From assembly GCA_965207275.1 (NCBI GenBank), contig CBDBMH010000001.1, forward strand, positions 1-64,000: 64,000 nt of DNA, given 5' to 3'. The number at the start of each line of letters is the position of its first letter. Within the stretch, counting starts at the first letter, position 1. Positions 32,668 to 43,700 of this stretch are shown piece after piece. A model generated the notes under the pieces. It had not been told where the DNA came from, did no database searches, and was given only the letters and a program-made list of their open reading frames with translations. The DNA comes from Bin22 sp965207275. GTDB lineage: Bacteria > Chloroflexota > Dehalococcoidia > Lucifugimonadales > UBA3495. A program made the position numbers and the translations under genes.

Positions 32668-34305
32668 ATGGCCACTGCAAGACGTAAACGAAACGACGCC
32701 AAGGCCGAGACCGCATCATCCGTCAGCGACGCCGTGACGGACTACCGCGCTGAGCTTTGGCGCATGGCCGACGCCCTGCGGGGCAGCATGGACGCCGCCG
32801 AGTACAAGCACGTGGTCCTGGGGCTCATTTTCCTCAAGTACATCTCCGACGCTTTCGAGGAAGCCTACGCCAAGCTGGATGCCGAGCTGGAACAGGGCGC
32901 CGACCCGGAGGACTCGGACGAGTACCGCGCCCAGAGCATCTTCTGGGTGCCGCCCGAAGCCCGGTGGCCTGTGCTGCAAGCCCAGGCCCGCCAGCCCACA
33001 ATCGGCCGCCTGGTGGATGACGCCATGACCGCCATTGAGCGGGACAACCCGGCGCTCAGGGAGGTGCTGCCCAAGGAATACGGCCGGGACGCCCTGGACA
33101 AGCAAAGGCTGGGCCAGGTGGTGGACCTAGTGAGCAACATCAGGGTCGGCGGCGCCGAAGCCCAGGCCAACGACGTGCTGGGGCAGGTGTACGAGTACTT
33201 CCTGGAGCAGTTCGCGTTGGCCGAGGGACGCAAGGGCGGCGAGTTCTACACGCCCCGCTCGGTTGTGCGGTTGCTGGTGGAGATGCTGGAACCGTACCAG
33301 GGCCGGGTCTATGATCCGTGTTGCGGTTCCTCCGGGATGTTCGTCCAGTCGGTGGAGTTCATCCGCGCCCACGCTACGGGCAACGGCAACGGCGGCCGGG
33401 CCAAGGGGGACATTTCTATATACGGCCAAGAGTCCAACTACACCACTTGGCGATTAGCACGGATGAACCTGGCCATTCGGGGCATCGAGGGTCAAATTGC
33501 CCAGGGCGACAGTTTCCACAACGACCGGCACCCGGATCTGCGGGCCGACTACATCCTGGCCAACCCGCCCTTCAACGTCTCAGATTGGGGCGGCGAACGA
33601 CTCCGGGATGACAAGAGGTGGGAGTACGGAGCGCCGCCGGTGGGCAACGCCAACTTCGCCTGGGTGCAGCACTTCCTCTACCACCTGGCGCCCCGGGGCG
33701 TGGCGGGGTTCGTGCTGGCCAACGGCTCCATGTCCTCCAACCAGTCGGGTGAGGGGGAAATCCGCAAGGGCATTGTCGAGGCGGGACTGGTGGACTGCAT
33801 CATCGCCCTGCCGGGACAACTGTTCCGCTCCACCCAGATACCGGCCTGCCTCTGGTTCCTGCGCAAGGGTCGCAGGGCCGGGGAAGCACATCCCGGAGAG
33901 GCGCTGTTCATCGACGCCCGCAAGCTGGGTTACATGACCGACCGCACCCACCGGAACCTGTCCGCCGAGGACATCGCCCGCATTGCGGATACCTATCATG
34001 CCTGGCGGGGCGACACAGAAGAAGGCGACTATGCCGACGTACCCGGCTTTTGCAAGAGCGCATCGCCGGAGGAAATCCGCCGGCACGGCCATGTGCTCAC
34101 GCCTGGCCGCTACGTGGGCGCTGAGCCGCAGCCCGACGACGGCGAACCCTTTGAGGAAAAGATGGCGCGCCTGACCGCCCAATGGCGGGAGCAGCAGGCC
34201 GATGGCCGGCGGCTGGATGCGGCCATCGAGGAGAACCTGACGCGACTGGGTTTGGTGCGAATCGGGGAGATTCATGGACTTAGAGATGAGCATGAGTTGG
34301 ATTGA
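32668..34305 (+). CDS. hsdM: type I restriction-modification methyltransferase subunit HsdM
   Basis: 545 residues from ATG 32668. The N-terminal helical domain (LRGSMDAAEYKHVVLGLIFLKYI) precedes EFYTPRSVVRLLVEML. SAM motif I is DPCCGSSGMF at about residue 214, and catalytic motif IV is NPPF at about 301 (YILANPPFNVSDWG). It methylates adenine in a target chosen by HsdS. It looks complete. Its end overlaps the next small gene by 32 nt, so the locus is an operon. Confidence 0.95.
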   Translation: MATARRKRNDAKAETASSVSDAVTDYRAELWRMADALRGSMDAAEYKHVVLGLIFLKYISDAFEEAYAKLDAELEQGADPEDSDEYRAQSIFWVPPEARWPVLQAQARQPTIGRLVDDAMTAIERDNPALREVLPKEYGRDALDKQRLGQVVDLVSNIRVGGAEAQANDVLGQVYEYFLEQFALAEGRKGGEFYTPRSVVRLLVEMLEPYQGRVYDPCCGSSGMFVQSVEFIRAHATGNGNGGRAKGDISIYGQESNYTTWRLARMNLAIRGIEGQIAQGDSFHNDRHPDLRADYILANPPFNVSDWGGERLRDDKRWEYGAPPVGNANFAWVQHFLYHLAPRGVAGFVLANGSMSSNQSGEGEIRKGIVEAGLVDCIIALPGQLFRSTQIPACLWFLRKGRRAGEAHPGEALFIDARKLGYMTDRTHRNLSAEDIARIADTYHAWRGDTEEGDYADVPGFCKSASPEEIRRHGHVLTPGRYVGAEPQPDDGEPFEEKMARLTAQWREQQADGRRLDAAIEENLTRLGLVRIGEIHGLRDEHELD

Positions 34306-34813
34306 GTGGTTGAATGCCAACCATGGGCTCATCTCGGCGGTCGCAACGGTCGTCATTGCAGTGTTTGCCATCATCACAGCATGGCTAACAAAAACCCTGG
34401 CGAACGAAAATCGTCTGATGCGAGAGTCAGGCAGCGAGCCCAAGGTCGTTGCGTATCTGGCAACCGACTCTCAACAGCCGCACACCATCAATTTTGTACT
34501 GGCGAATGTGGGGCGTGGGCCAGCAAAGAATATTGAATTCACGATTGAAGGGGATATGAATGACTTTTCGGCTCATGATGTGTCGTCAACATTCACGAAT
34601 CAATCAGGCGGAAGAGGAACAGACTTGCTTCCTCAAGGTGAGCGTATTCAATCGTTCTTCGGTATTGGACCGTCACTGTTGGCGTCTCCGCCGCTCCGTA
34701 GTTTCACTGCGCATATCACCTATGAGGATCTGAGTGGCAAAACAAATGAGAGTAGCCATGAATTGGATGTAGCCCAACTTGATTGGATCAATTGGCTGGA
34801 ACGTGACCACTAG
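34274..34813 (+). CDS. small membrane-anchored protein inside the R-M operon
   Basis: 179 residues from ATG 34274, with GGGGAG 4 nt upstream and a 32-nt overlap with hsdM. One helix at about residues 17-38 (LISAVATVVIAVFAIITAWL) is followed by a soluble domain with WLTKTLANENRLMRESG and a beta-rich remainder (FVLANVGRGPAKNIEFTIE). No named family is recognised. Inside the locus it may be an accessory defence protein or a passenger. Confidence 0.65.
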   Translation: MDLEMSMSWIEWLNANHGLISAVATVVIAVFAIITAWLTKTLANENRLMRESGSEPKVVAYLATDSQQPHTINFVLANVGRGPAKNIEFTIEGDMNDFSAHDVSSTFTNQSGGRGTDLLPQGERIQSFFGIGPSLLASPPLRSFTAHITYEDLSGKTNESSHELDVAQLDWINWLERDH

Positions 34814-34827
34814 CAACGGAGAAGATC

Positions 34828-35250
34828 ATGCCGCTCGAACTGGATAGCTTGCGAAACTCCATAAAGGCGCTAACGGACCTGCTGGCGGTGAGCGAGAACG
34901 ACGCTCGTATGGGGCAGTTGAGCGATGTCGAGCGGAACGGAATCCGCTCAGGGGTCATCCAGAACTTCGAGGTCACTTACGAACTTTCCTGGAAGCTGAT
35001 GGCTCGGTGGCTGAGCGCCTACGTCAACCCTGAAGTTGCAGACGGCGTTACCAGACGTCAGCTGTTTCGCCTTGCCGCCGAAAACCGCCTCATTCCCGAC
35101 GTGGACCTGTGGATGCAGCACCATGAAGCGAGGAACGCCACCACCCACATTTACGACGAAGAGAGGGCCATGATGGTCTACAGGGCCACGAGGGAGTTTG
35201 CACACGACGCGCAACGGTTCCTACAGGCATTGGAAGCTCGCAATGATTGA
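34828..35250 (+). CDS. hepT: HEPN protein of a HepT/MntA-type pair
   Basis: 140 residues from ATG 34828. All-helical, with YELSWKLMARWL and the signature RNATTHIY near residue 100. That is R-x4-H-x-Y, the catalytic HEPN motif of HepT with the Tyr that MntA modifies. The same family is also annotated as nucleotidyltransferase substrate-binding protein. The stop overlaps the start of the nucleotidyltransferase part by 8 nt. In HepT/MntA systems this protein is the RNase toxin and the nucleotidyltransferase neutralises it. Confidence 0.8.
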   Translation: MPLELDSLRNSIKALTDLLAVSENDARMGQLSDVERNGIRSGVIQNFEVTYELSWKLMARWLSAYVNPEVADGVTRRQLFRLAAENRLIPDVDLWMQHHEARNATTHIYDEERAMMVYRATREFAHDAQRFLQALEARND

Positions 35251-36211
35251 CCTGAACCCGAATCACCTCGCGACGGTTGAGCGCATCCTAGACGGGCATG
35301 TGCCGGAATCCGAGGTGCGAGCCTTCGGCTCCCGCGCGACATGGACGGCGAAGGATTACTCGGACCTCGACCTCGCCATTGTCGGAAGTGGACCATTGGA
35401 CCGGAGGACGCTCGGTCGCCTAAAGGAAGCCTTCGAGGACTCCGAACTGCCCATACGAGTAGACGTGCTCGACTGGCACTCCATATCCGAGAGCTTCCGA
35501 GAGGTGATAAAGCGGGACTACGTGATTGTGCAGGACGGTGCGAATGGCCGGCGAGTGGCGTTCACCGTTACTTCGGGCGCGTGGAGCGAAACGCCATTCA
35601 GCCAAGCGGTAGAAGTCAATCCGACGGTCCGGCTGAGACGTGGCGCGGTTTATCCCTTTGTAGATATGGCATCCGTGAACCCCGATTCAAGAATCACTCT
35701 CTCTGCTGAGGAGCGAGAGTTCAAGGGTAGCGGCTCCAGATTCCAGAGCGGCGACACGCTGATGGCTCGCATTACTCCATGCTTGGAGAACGGGAAAATC
35801 GCCCGCTATCAGGCCATCGGAGACAATCTAGAAGCGCACGGCTCAACTGAATTCATAGTCATTCGTGGTCGTTTAGGCGTTACGGATAACGACTTTGCCT
35901 ATTACCTAACCCAATGGAAGGAAGTCCGCAACTACGCTATCGGCCAAATGACAGGCACTTCGGGACGCCAAAGGGTACCAGTGGATTGTCTGGACCATCT
36001 GCAAATCCTTCTTCCACCCATATCGGAGCAGCGAGCCATCGCCCACGTCCTGGGCGCGCTGGACGACAAGATTGAGCTGAACCGGCGGTCGAACGAGACG
36101 CTGGAGGCGATGGCCCGGGCCGTCTTCCAGGACTGGTTCGTGGATTTCGGCCCGGTCCGCGCCAAGCTGGAGGGCCGGGAACCCTACCTGCCACCGGAGC
36201 TGTGGGACCTG

Positions 36212-36243
<32 letters not shown>

Positions 36244-36354
36244 CGAGATACCGGAGGGGTGGGAGGTGAAGGCGCTGGGGGAGGTTATCGATGTTGTTGG
36301 AGGAACAACACCAAGTACCAAGATATCCGATTATTGGGAAGGCGGAACGCACTG

Positions 36355-38244
36355 CCCAAATCCACCACCTAATGGGAGAAAAATGGTTTTGGGGCTCCTT
36401 GATTGGGCCGGTTGGGGCATCGGCTGACGGCTGACAGGTTGGCAGTGGGTTGGCGTGGCAGGAGTAGGCGCTGGAAGGGGATATTGGGGCGTTGGCCGGC
36501 GACGCCAGGGCGAGGTCTATGCCAACCGGTCCTGGAGAAGGGCGCAGTGTCCCTACGGCGGGAGTCCCCGTCGCTTGAATGCCCGTCGGTAGTGGCGCAG
36601 ACCGTCCCAGGTCAGGGTGGGCCGTGGGCCAGCGCCGCTATTCTCCGGTGCGCTCCCGCCAGCAGCGGGAAGGATGGATGGCCCCGGGCCAGCCGGATCA
36701 GCAGCTTCCTGGCGTGGCAGACCACCCGTCCGGCCAGATTGATCAGAGCAAAGCGCACCGCCTTGAGCCGCTTGTTCACCCACTGACCGCCCAGGGCCAA
36801 CTGCTTGACCGCCGAGTTCAGGTTGAACGCCAGCGCCGCTATCGCCCACCAGGCCGCGTTGGCCCCGAACTGTCCCGACGGCAGCCTCCCGCCAGCCAAG
36901 TCCTCCTTCAGCACACCATGCACCTCCTCGCCCTTCCCGCATCTCTCCCGGTACCACCGCACCACCTCATCTCCCGGTAGCTCCCGGTTAGTCACTATCC
37001 CCCGGATCTTGTACCAGCCCCGGTCCGGCATCTCCATCGCCGGAACCGACAACTCCAGGTCATCCTCCATGCCCGGCAGCGGCGGCCGCCTCAGCGGCTC
37101 CCGGACCGCTATGAAACGGTAGTCGGGATCATTCTTGGAATAAGCCAATCTATCGGGCACGAAGTCCACCTCGGCCCACTCCTGTTCCGTCTCCACCGCC
37201 AACTCCCCCACCATCCGGGGCAACCGGCGCCACTGGCTCTCCTCCACTTCGGCTGCCGCACGCTTGAACCCCTCCGTGACGTCCGCCCCCACCGCGAATT
37301 CGATCACTCCGAACCGCTCATCCCTCCCCTCGGCGCAGTACCGCAACAACTCAACTTGGTACCCCGCCGTGTCCGACCGCAGCATCACCTTCACCACGCC
37401 CTCCGGCAGATGGGCCAGCGACTCCCGCAACACCCGCAGTTGCTCGAACCCCGCTGGCACGTTGCCGTCCCGGAACTCCGAATGGACCACCAGGTCCGCC
37501 TCGGCCCAGTAGGTGACCATCGGCTGGTAGGCCTTGTAGCCCTGGTAGCAGTACAGCGCCTCCTGCTTGTAGGTCTCGATCAGCGTCGCGTCCATGTCCA
37601 GCGTCGCCTGCTCCTGCTCCAGGTGGTCCCGGACGAAGCTCATCATCTCGGCGTTGACCTTCCCCAGCCCGCGCAGCGCGCCGCTGGGCGCGGGTATGTA
37701 CGCCGTATGGGGCTGCCTGGCCTCCTCCTGAACCGGGTCGTGGAACCGGCCCAGGTACCGGAACACCGCCGACGGAGACGGGACGCTGCGGCGCCGCCCG
37801 CCCCGCCACCGGCTGCCCTCCTCCCGGCGCTCACAAGCCCGCTGCCGGTGCGTCTCCACCCGGCCCAACATCCGGCCCAGACCCTCGTCCCCTTCCAGCA
37901 CCCGGAGGTCGTCCACTCCTTCTCCACCGGCCAGATTCAGCAGCACCAGCGCGGTGACCATCTGCCGGTCCGTCCATCCCTGTCCGCCCTCCTTGACCTT
38001 CACGTAGCGCCGGATCGACTCGCCCAGCCCCATCGCATCGGCCATTTCCAGATAGACCGCCAACCCCGACAGCCCCGTCATGCCCCCCGCGCGATGCTCC
38101 GTCCCATACTGGAATGGCAGGACTCCCTGTTGCATAATGACTGCACCTCGTTGGTGATGGTTGTGTTTGTCCCGTAACCATCATAGCCAGCTTTGCCGCT
38201 GGCTCCAACGAGGTCTTTTCCTCCCATTAGGTGGTGGATTTGGG
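36355..38244 (-). mobile_element. IS1380-family element inserted in hsdS
   Basis: 1890 bp with perfect 24-bp terminal inverted repeats (36355-36378 and 38221-38244; ends CCCAAATCC and GGATTTGGG). It is flanked by a 5-bp target duplication CACTG (36350-36354 and 38245-38249). A 7-bp hairpin AGCCAGC/GCTGGCT lies inside the right end (about 38185-38204). Perfect repeats indicate a recent insertion. Confidence 0.93.
36612..38135 (-). CDS. IS1380-family transposase
   Basis: 507 residues from ATG 38135 with GAGGTG upstream. It shows the family layout: GLSGLAVYLEMADAMGL at the start, LNLAGGEGVDDLRVLEGD, then TLDMDATLIETYK and MLRSDTAGYQVELLRYC carrying DDE residues. The tail includes NLNSAVKQLALG and AHRRIAAL. 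No frameshift or stop is seen, so the enzyme is probably active. Confidence 0.93.
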   Translation of the reverse strand: MQQGVLPFQYGTEHRAGGMTGLSGLAVYLEMADAMGLGESIRRYVKVKEGGQGWTDRQMVTALVLLNLAGGEGVDDLRVLEGDEGLGRMLGRVETHRQRACERREEGSRWRGGRRRSVPSPSAVFRYLGRFHDPVQEEARQPHTAYIPAPSGALRGLGKVNAEMMSFVRDHLEQEQATLDMDATLIETYKQEALYCYQGYKAYQPMVTYWAEADLVVHSEFRDGNVPAGFEQLRVLRESLAHLPEGVVKVMLRSDTAGYQVELLRYCAEGRDERFGVIEFAVGADVTEGFKRAAAEVEESQWRRLPRMVGELAVETEQEWAEVDFVPDRLAYSKNDPDYRFIAVREPLRRPPLPGMEDDLELSVPAMEMPDRGWYKIRGIVTNRELPGDEVVRWYRERCGKGEEVHGVLKEDLAGGRLPSGQFGANAAWWAIAALAFNLNSAVKQLALGGQWVNKRLKAVRFALINLAGRVVCHARKLLIRLARGHPSFPLLAGAHRRIAALAHGPP

Positions 38245-38798
38245 CACTGCTGGGCTACACCGAAAGACCTTTCTATTCTGCGCTCACCTGTCATTTTGGA
38301 CACCGAACGGAAGGTTACGAACATTGGATTAGCCAGGATTCCCTCTGGGCTTTTGCCGGCAGGCACGCTGTTGCTGTCATCGCGGGCTCCCATCGGTTAC
38401 TTGGCAATTTGCCAGATGCCGGTGGCAATCAATCAGGGCTTTATCGCGGTTCCACCCGGGAAGGCCGTCTCTAACCATTTCATGCTGCACTGGAGCCAAG
38501 TATTCCACGACGAAATCGTGAACCACGCAAATGGTTCCACTTTCCTTGAAATTAGCAAGAGCAACTTCCGGAAAATCGGGTTTGTCATGCCGCACGAAAG
38601 GGTGCTGGCGCAATTCGACGCACGAGTTCAGTCGCTTTTTGAGAGGATCGTGACCAATGAACGCGAATCCTGCGCTTTGGCAGCCCAGCGGGATGCGCTG
38701 CTGCCGAAGTTGGTTTCAGGGGCGATGCGATTGGACACATACACACGCCCACGCGTTTCTTAGTACATAACGCCTCTTCCAGGTAGGAATGAGCTGGT

Positions 38799-40061
38799 AT
38801 GAGAGTCCCAGAGAGGTATCAATTGGGTGTCAAAAACGTCGCCCGGCCATTTTTCGATAAGCAACTTGAAAAGCGAATCAACAATCTTGAAGTTGCCGTA
38901 GAAACGTGGGCAAGGCAAAACGATCTCTGGTACGACGCATGCTTCCAGAGGGTCGTGAAGAGCTTTGATTTGGAAACCGGCGCGCCGACAGTGACCACAC
39001 TACGTGGCGAGGGAGACCTCGCCGAATTGGTGATCCATCCTGGAATTGGGGCTATCCATGATACTCAGGAGGCGCAACGTCTCTCGGACGAATGCCAGCG
39101 ATTAATCGAAGGACATGGCTTCTACGGAGAAACCTTTGACGTAGACCGCCTCAATATCGTCCCAATGGAGCGAAAAGATGGCCTCATCTTTCAGAGATTC
39201 AAGGAGTACATGAGGTGGAAGTGGATATGCAGCTTGATTCAGGGTGACTTCGATGCGCTGAACTCCGAGCTCTACGAGCACTTCAGCAAGAATTCGGATC
39301 AGCTTACCAAGCTGGATTGGCGGCAGTTCGAGATGTTGGTCGCCGAGTTATTGCAGGCCCAGGGGTTCGAGACCCAACTCGGACCAGGACGTGCCGACGG
39401 GGGAGTAGATATACGGTTGCTCCAGCGCGACCCTATCGGGGATATACTGACGTTGGTGCAAGTGAAGAAGCACGGCAAGAACAACCCAATCGGACTGCAG
39501 GCCGTTCAAGCTCTGCATGGGGTGAAGGAGGCTGAGGGCGCTGCCAATAGCATGTTTGTCACCACATCCCGCTATCTCCCGTCTGCGAAGAATTTCGCCG
39601 GTCGTGATAATGTGCAGATGGAACTGCGCGTGTCGGACGACGTGCGGAAATGGTGTGCCGACGCGAGTGCGGGCATCATCGAGGTAAAGAAACGCATAGT
39701 CACAGAAGCTGAGGTGATAAGGGCCCTGAACAGAGCCCGACGAGACCCGAAGACAATAATGCACGCCCGATGCGGATACACCATTCAGTACAACAAGTTC
39801 AGCCTCGTGCTAAAGGAGTCGGCTGGGTCTGGACTCGTGATGGATTTGCCATCACTGATTGTCCAACATGATGGATACATGCAGGCGGGAACCGAAGTGC
39901 CTGACCTGCGCGACTACCAAAAAGTGCTACAGCTAACAGATACCGCGAGGCGGGTAAAGAAGCTACTGAAAGGCTCAGGGTTCAGGTTCTGTGACGTTGA
40001 CGAAGAATGGGAATTCTACAGTCCATGGAACCAGGAACCTGCTCCGTTTTATTCGGACTGA
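38799..40061 (+). CDS. Mrr-like restriction endonuclease
   Basis: 420 residues from ATG 38799, 36 nt after the end of hsdS. A nuclease domain starts at about residue 165: LDWRQFEMLVAELLQAQGF, then ADGGVDIRLLQRD and LTLVQVKKHGKNN. These give the D and QxK of the PD-(D/E)XK fold in Mrr_cat proteins. The N-terminal 160 residues and the C-terminal 130 are not recognised. Mrr enzymes cut modified DNA. Here it sits between hsdS and hsdR and could act alone or replace lost restriction. Confidence 0.8.
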   Translation: MRVPERYQLGVKNVARPFFDKQLEKRINNLEVAVETWARQNDLWYDACFQRVVKSFDLETGAPTVTTLRGEGDLAELVIHPGIGAIHDTQEAQRLSDECQRLIEGHGFYGETFDVDRLNIVPMERKDGLIFQRFKEYMRWKWICSLIQGDFDALNSELYEHFSKNSDQLTKLDWRQFEMLVAELLQAQGFETQLGPGRADGGVDIRLLQRDPIGDILTLVQVKKHGKNNPIGLQAVQALHGVKEAEGAANSMFVTTSRYLPSAKNFAGRDNVQMELRVSDDVRKWCADASAGIIEVKKRIVTEAEVIRALNRARRDPKTIMHARCGYTIQYNKFSLVLKESAGSGLVMDLPSLIVQHDGYMQAGTEVPDLRDYQKVLQLTDTARRVKKLLKGSGFRFCDVDEEWEFYSPWNQEPAPFYSD

Positions 40062-40158
40062 TCGCTGCCGGCGGGTCCCAGAGATGAGCATCTCACGCGG
40101 GGTTTCCCTTGATCAATCCAATGTTCACCGAAGCCGACGTTGAATCGGAGGATTAGCA

Positions 40159-40386
40159 ATGAACTGGCGCGATTACATATCATCTGACCCAATGATCTGC
40201 CACGGCAAGGCTTGCATCACCGGCACACGAGTCATGGTAACGGTCATTCTGGACTGCCTGGCGGACGGCCTGAGCGCTCAAGAAATCGCCGCGCACTACC
40301 CTTCGGTTTCTGAGGAAGCGGTGCAGGCGTCCCTGCTCTACGCCGCGGAGTTGGCCAAGGAGCGCATTTTGCCGCTCGGCGTATAG
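40159..40386 (+). CDS. DUF433 antitoxin-like protein
   Basis: 75 residues from ATG 40159. DUF433 pattern: YISSDPMICHGKACITGTRV, then LDCLADGLSAQEIAAHYP and VQASLLYAAELAKE. Such proteins occur as probable antitoxins beside PIN-like DUF5615 proteins, and one follows 8 nt later. Start and end are complete. Confidence 0.8.
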   Translation: MNWRDYISSDPMICHGKACITGTRVMVTVILDCLADGLSAQEIAAHYPSVSEEAVQASLLYAAELAKERILPLGV

Positions 40387-40394
40387 GCATTCCA

Positions 40395-40748
40395 ATGCGG
40401 TTCAAGCTGGATGAGAATCTATCGCCGACGATTGCCAGGTTGTTGAGAGAAGCCGGACACGACGCATCCACCGTTGCGGAGCAGGGATTGGCCGGAGCCG
40501 AGGACCCTGACGTTGCTTCAGTATGCCTGGACGAAGGCAGAATCTTGCTTACCCTCGACTTGGACTTCTCCGATGTCAGAGCGTATCCACCACATCGCTA
40601 TCCTGGGTTGATTGTCCTGCGCATCAGTAGCCAAGCACCCAGGCGTCAGCTGGATGTAGTATCTCGGATGTTGCCGAGTTTGTCAGGCAGTTCTCTTCAG
40701 GGGCAACTTTGGATCGTTGACGATTCTCGTATCCGCATTCGGGAATAG
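40395..40748 (+). CDS. DUF5615 PIN-like toxin candidate
   Basis: 117 residues from ATG 40395. KLDENLSPTIARLLREAGHDA, EDPDVASVCLDEGRILLTLDLDF and YPGLIVLRIS are the pattern of Mut7-C/DUF5615 PIN-like proteins. Acidic residues at DEN, EDPD and LDLDF probably bind metal. It pairs with the DUF433 gene in front and is followed 3 nt later by hsdR, so the pair is embedded in the R-M operon. Confidence 0.8.
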   Translation: MRFKLDENLSPTIARLLREAGHDASTVAEQGLAGAEDPDVASVCLDEGRILLTLDLDFSDVRAYPPHRYPGLIVLRISSQAPRRQLDVVSRMLPSLSGSSLQGQLWIVDDSRIRIRE

Positions 40749-40751
40749 CCC

Positions 40752-43700
40752 ATGACCACCCTCACCGAAACCGACGTCGAACAAGCCGCCCTGGAGTGGC
40801 TCGCCGCCTTGGGCTGGCAGACGGCCCATGGGCCGGACATCGCCCCGGGTACACCAAGCGCGGAGCGGGCCGACTACGGGCATGTGGTCCTGGAACGACG
40901 GCTGCGGGATGCCCTGGCCCGGCTGAACCCGGAATTGCCCGACTCGGCGGTTGACGATGCTCTCCGCAAGCTGACCCGGCCCGAAGGGGCCGCCCTGGAA
41001 ACCCGCAACCGGGAGTTCCACCGGATGCTGGTCAACGGCGTCAACGTGGAGTACCGGGCCGGCGACGGCGGCATACGGGGCCAGCAGGCGCAGGCATCGA
41101 CTTCGGCAATCCGGGCAACAACGACTGGCTGGCGGTCAACCAGTTCACGGTCACCGATACAGTGGGCGGGAACCGGAGTACCCGCCGCCCCGATGTCGTC
41201 CTGTTCCTCAACGGCCTGCCCCTGGGGGTAATCGAACTGAAGAACCCCGCCGACGCGGAGGCCACCGTCTGGACCGCCTGGCAGCAGTTACAGACCTACC
41301 AGGCCGACCTTACCACCCTGTTCGCAATGAACGAAATCCTGATGGTCTCCGACGGTTTGGCCGCCCGCGTCGGCGCCCTGGGAGCCGGGCAGGAATGGTT
41401 CAAGCCCTGGCGCACCACCACCGGGGAAACACTGGCGGATTCCAGCCTGACCGAGTTGCAGGTGATGCTGGAGGGCGTATGCCAGCCGGAGCGCTTCCTG
41501 GCCCTGCTGCGGGACTTCGTCGTGTTTGACGACGACGGCAGCGGCAAGCCGGTGAAGAAGCTGGCCGGCTACCACCAGTTCCACGCCGTCCGCGCCGCCG
41601 TGGGTGAAACCCTGCGGGCGGCGGAGTTGCAGCAGGCGGAACGGGCCGTCAGCGAGGAACGCGGCCGTTACGAGTCGGGACGCAGGCCCGGCGGCGAACC
41701 CGGCGACCGGCGAATCGGAGTGGTCTGGCACACCCAGGGTTCGGGCAAGAGCCTCACCATGGCCTTCTACGCCGGGGCCATTGTCCGGGAGCCGGCCATG
41801 CAGAACCCCACCATCGTAGTGCTCACGGACCGCAACGACCTGGACGACCAGCTCTTCGGCACCTTCTCCCGCTGCCAGGACCTGCTGCGCCAGCCTCCGG
41901 TACAAGCCGAGAGCCGCTCCGACCTCCGGCAGAAGTTGTCGGTGGCGGCCGGCGGCGTGGTGTTCACCACCATCCAGAAGTTCTTTCCCGAGGAGCAGGG
42001 CGACAGTCATCCCACCCTATCGGAGCGGCGTAACATCGTGGTCATCGCCGACGAGGCTCACCGCAGCCAGTACGACTTCATCGACGGCTACGCCCGGCAC
42101 ATGCGCGACGCCCTGCCCAACGCCTCCTTCGTGGGCTTCACCGGCACGCCCATTGAACTTGAGGATGCCAACACCCGGGCCGTGTTCGGCGACTACATCA
42201 GCATCTACGACATCCGGCGCTCCGTGGCGGACGGGGCCACGGTGCCCATCCACTACGAAAGCCGCCTGGCAAGGCTGGAACTGAAGGAAGCGGAGCGTCC
42301 CACCATTGACCCGGATTTTGAGGAGGCCACCGAGGGCGAGGAAATCGAGCAAAGGGAGCGGTTGAAGACCAAGTGGGCGCAACTGGAGGCCGTCGTCGGC
42401 GCTCCCGACCGGGTGAGGCAGATAGCCGAGGACATAGTTGACCACTTCGAGGACCGGTTGGAAGCGCTGGACGGCAAGGCCATGGTGGTTTGCATGAGCC
42501 GCCGCATCTGCGTTGACCTGTACGAGGAACTGGTTCGCCTGCGACCGGAGTGGCATGGCGGCAATGATGGCGAGGGCGCCATCAAGGTGGTGATGACCGG
42601 CTCAGCATCGGACCCGCCGCAGTGGCAGCGGCACGTGAGGAACAAGGCCCGCCGGGAGACATTGGCCAATCGCTTCCGGGACCCCGACGACCCATTCAAG
42701 GTGGTGTTGGTGCGGGACATGTGGCTGACCGGCTTCGACGCGCCCAGCCTGCACACCATGTACCTGGACAAGCCCATGCGTGGACACGGGCTGATGCAGG
42801 CGATAGCCCGGGTGAACCGGGTGTTCCGGGACAAGCCCGGCGGGTTGGTGGTGGACTACCTGGGATTGGCCAACGACCTGCGGCGGGCGTTGGCCACGTA
42901 TACTGAAAGCGGAGGAACCGGGCGCGCCGCCATCGACAAGGAAGAGGCGGTGGCGGTGATGCTGGAAAAGCACGAAGTGTGCTGCGCCCTGTTCCACGGC
43001 TTTGACTGGTCGAAGTGGACGTCCGGCGGGCCAGCGGAGCGGTTGGGGCTTCTTCCGGCTGCTCAGGAACACATTCTGGGTCGAGAAAACGGCAAAGACC
43101 GCTGCGTGGCGGCGGTCCGCGAACTCTCCCAGGCCTTCGCCCTGGCCGTGCCCCACGTGGAGACCCACCGCATGCGTGACGACGTGGGGTTCTTCCAGAC
43201 GGTGCGGGCGGCGTTGTCCAAGTCGTCTCCCACGGATGCGCAATCGGACGAGGAGCTGAACCTGGCGATACGCCAGATCGTTTCCCGGGCCGTGGCTTCG
43301 GAAGGGGTCCTGGACATCTTCGCGGCAGCGGGGTTGGACAAACCGGACATTTCAGTGCTGTCCGAGGAATTCCTGGCCGAGGTACAGGGAATGCCCCAGC
43401 GCAATCTGGCGGTGGAGTTGCTGCAAAAGCTGCTGCGAGGCGAGGTGGCAGCCCGCCGGCGTTCCAACGTGGTGCAGGCTCGCTCCTTCGCCGAGATGCT
43501 GGAACAAACCCTCCGCCGCTATCAGAACCGGGCGATTGAAGCTGCGCAGGTGATTGAGGAGCTGATCCGACTAGCCCGTGAGATGCGGGAAGCCGCCGCC
43601 AGGGGCGAAAGGCTGGGCCTGACGGATGACGAACTGGCCTTCTACGACGCTTTGGAAACCAACGACAGCGCCGTGCAGGTTCTGGGTGACGAAACGCTCC

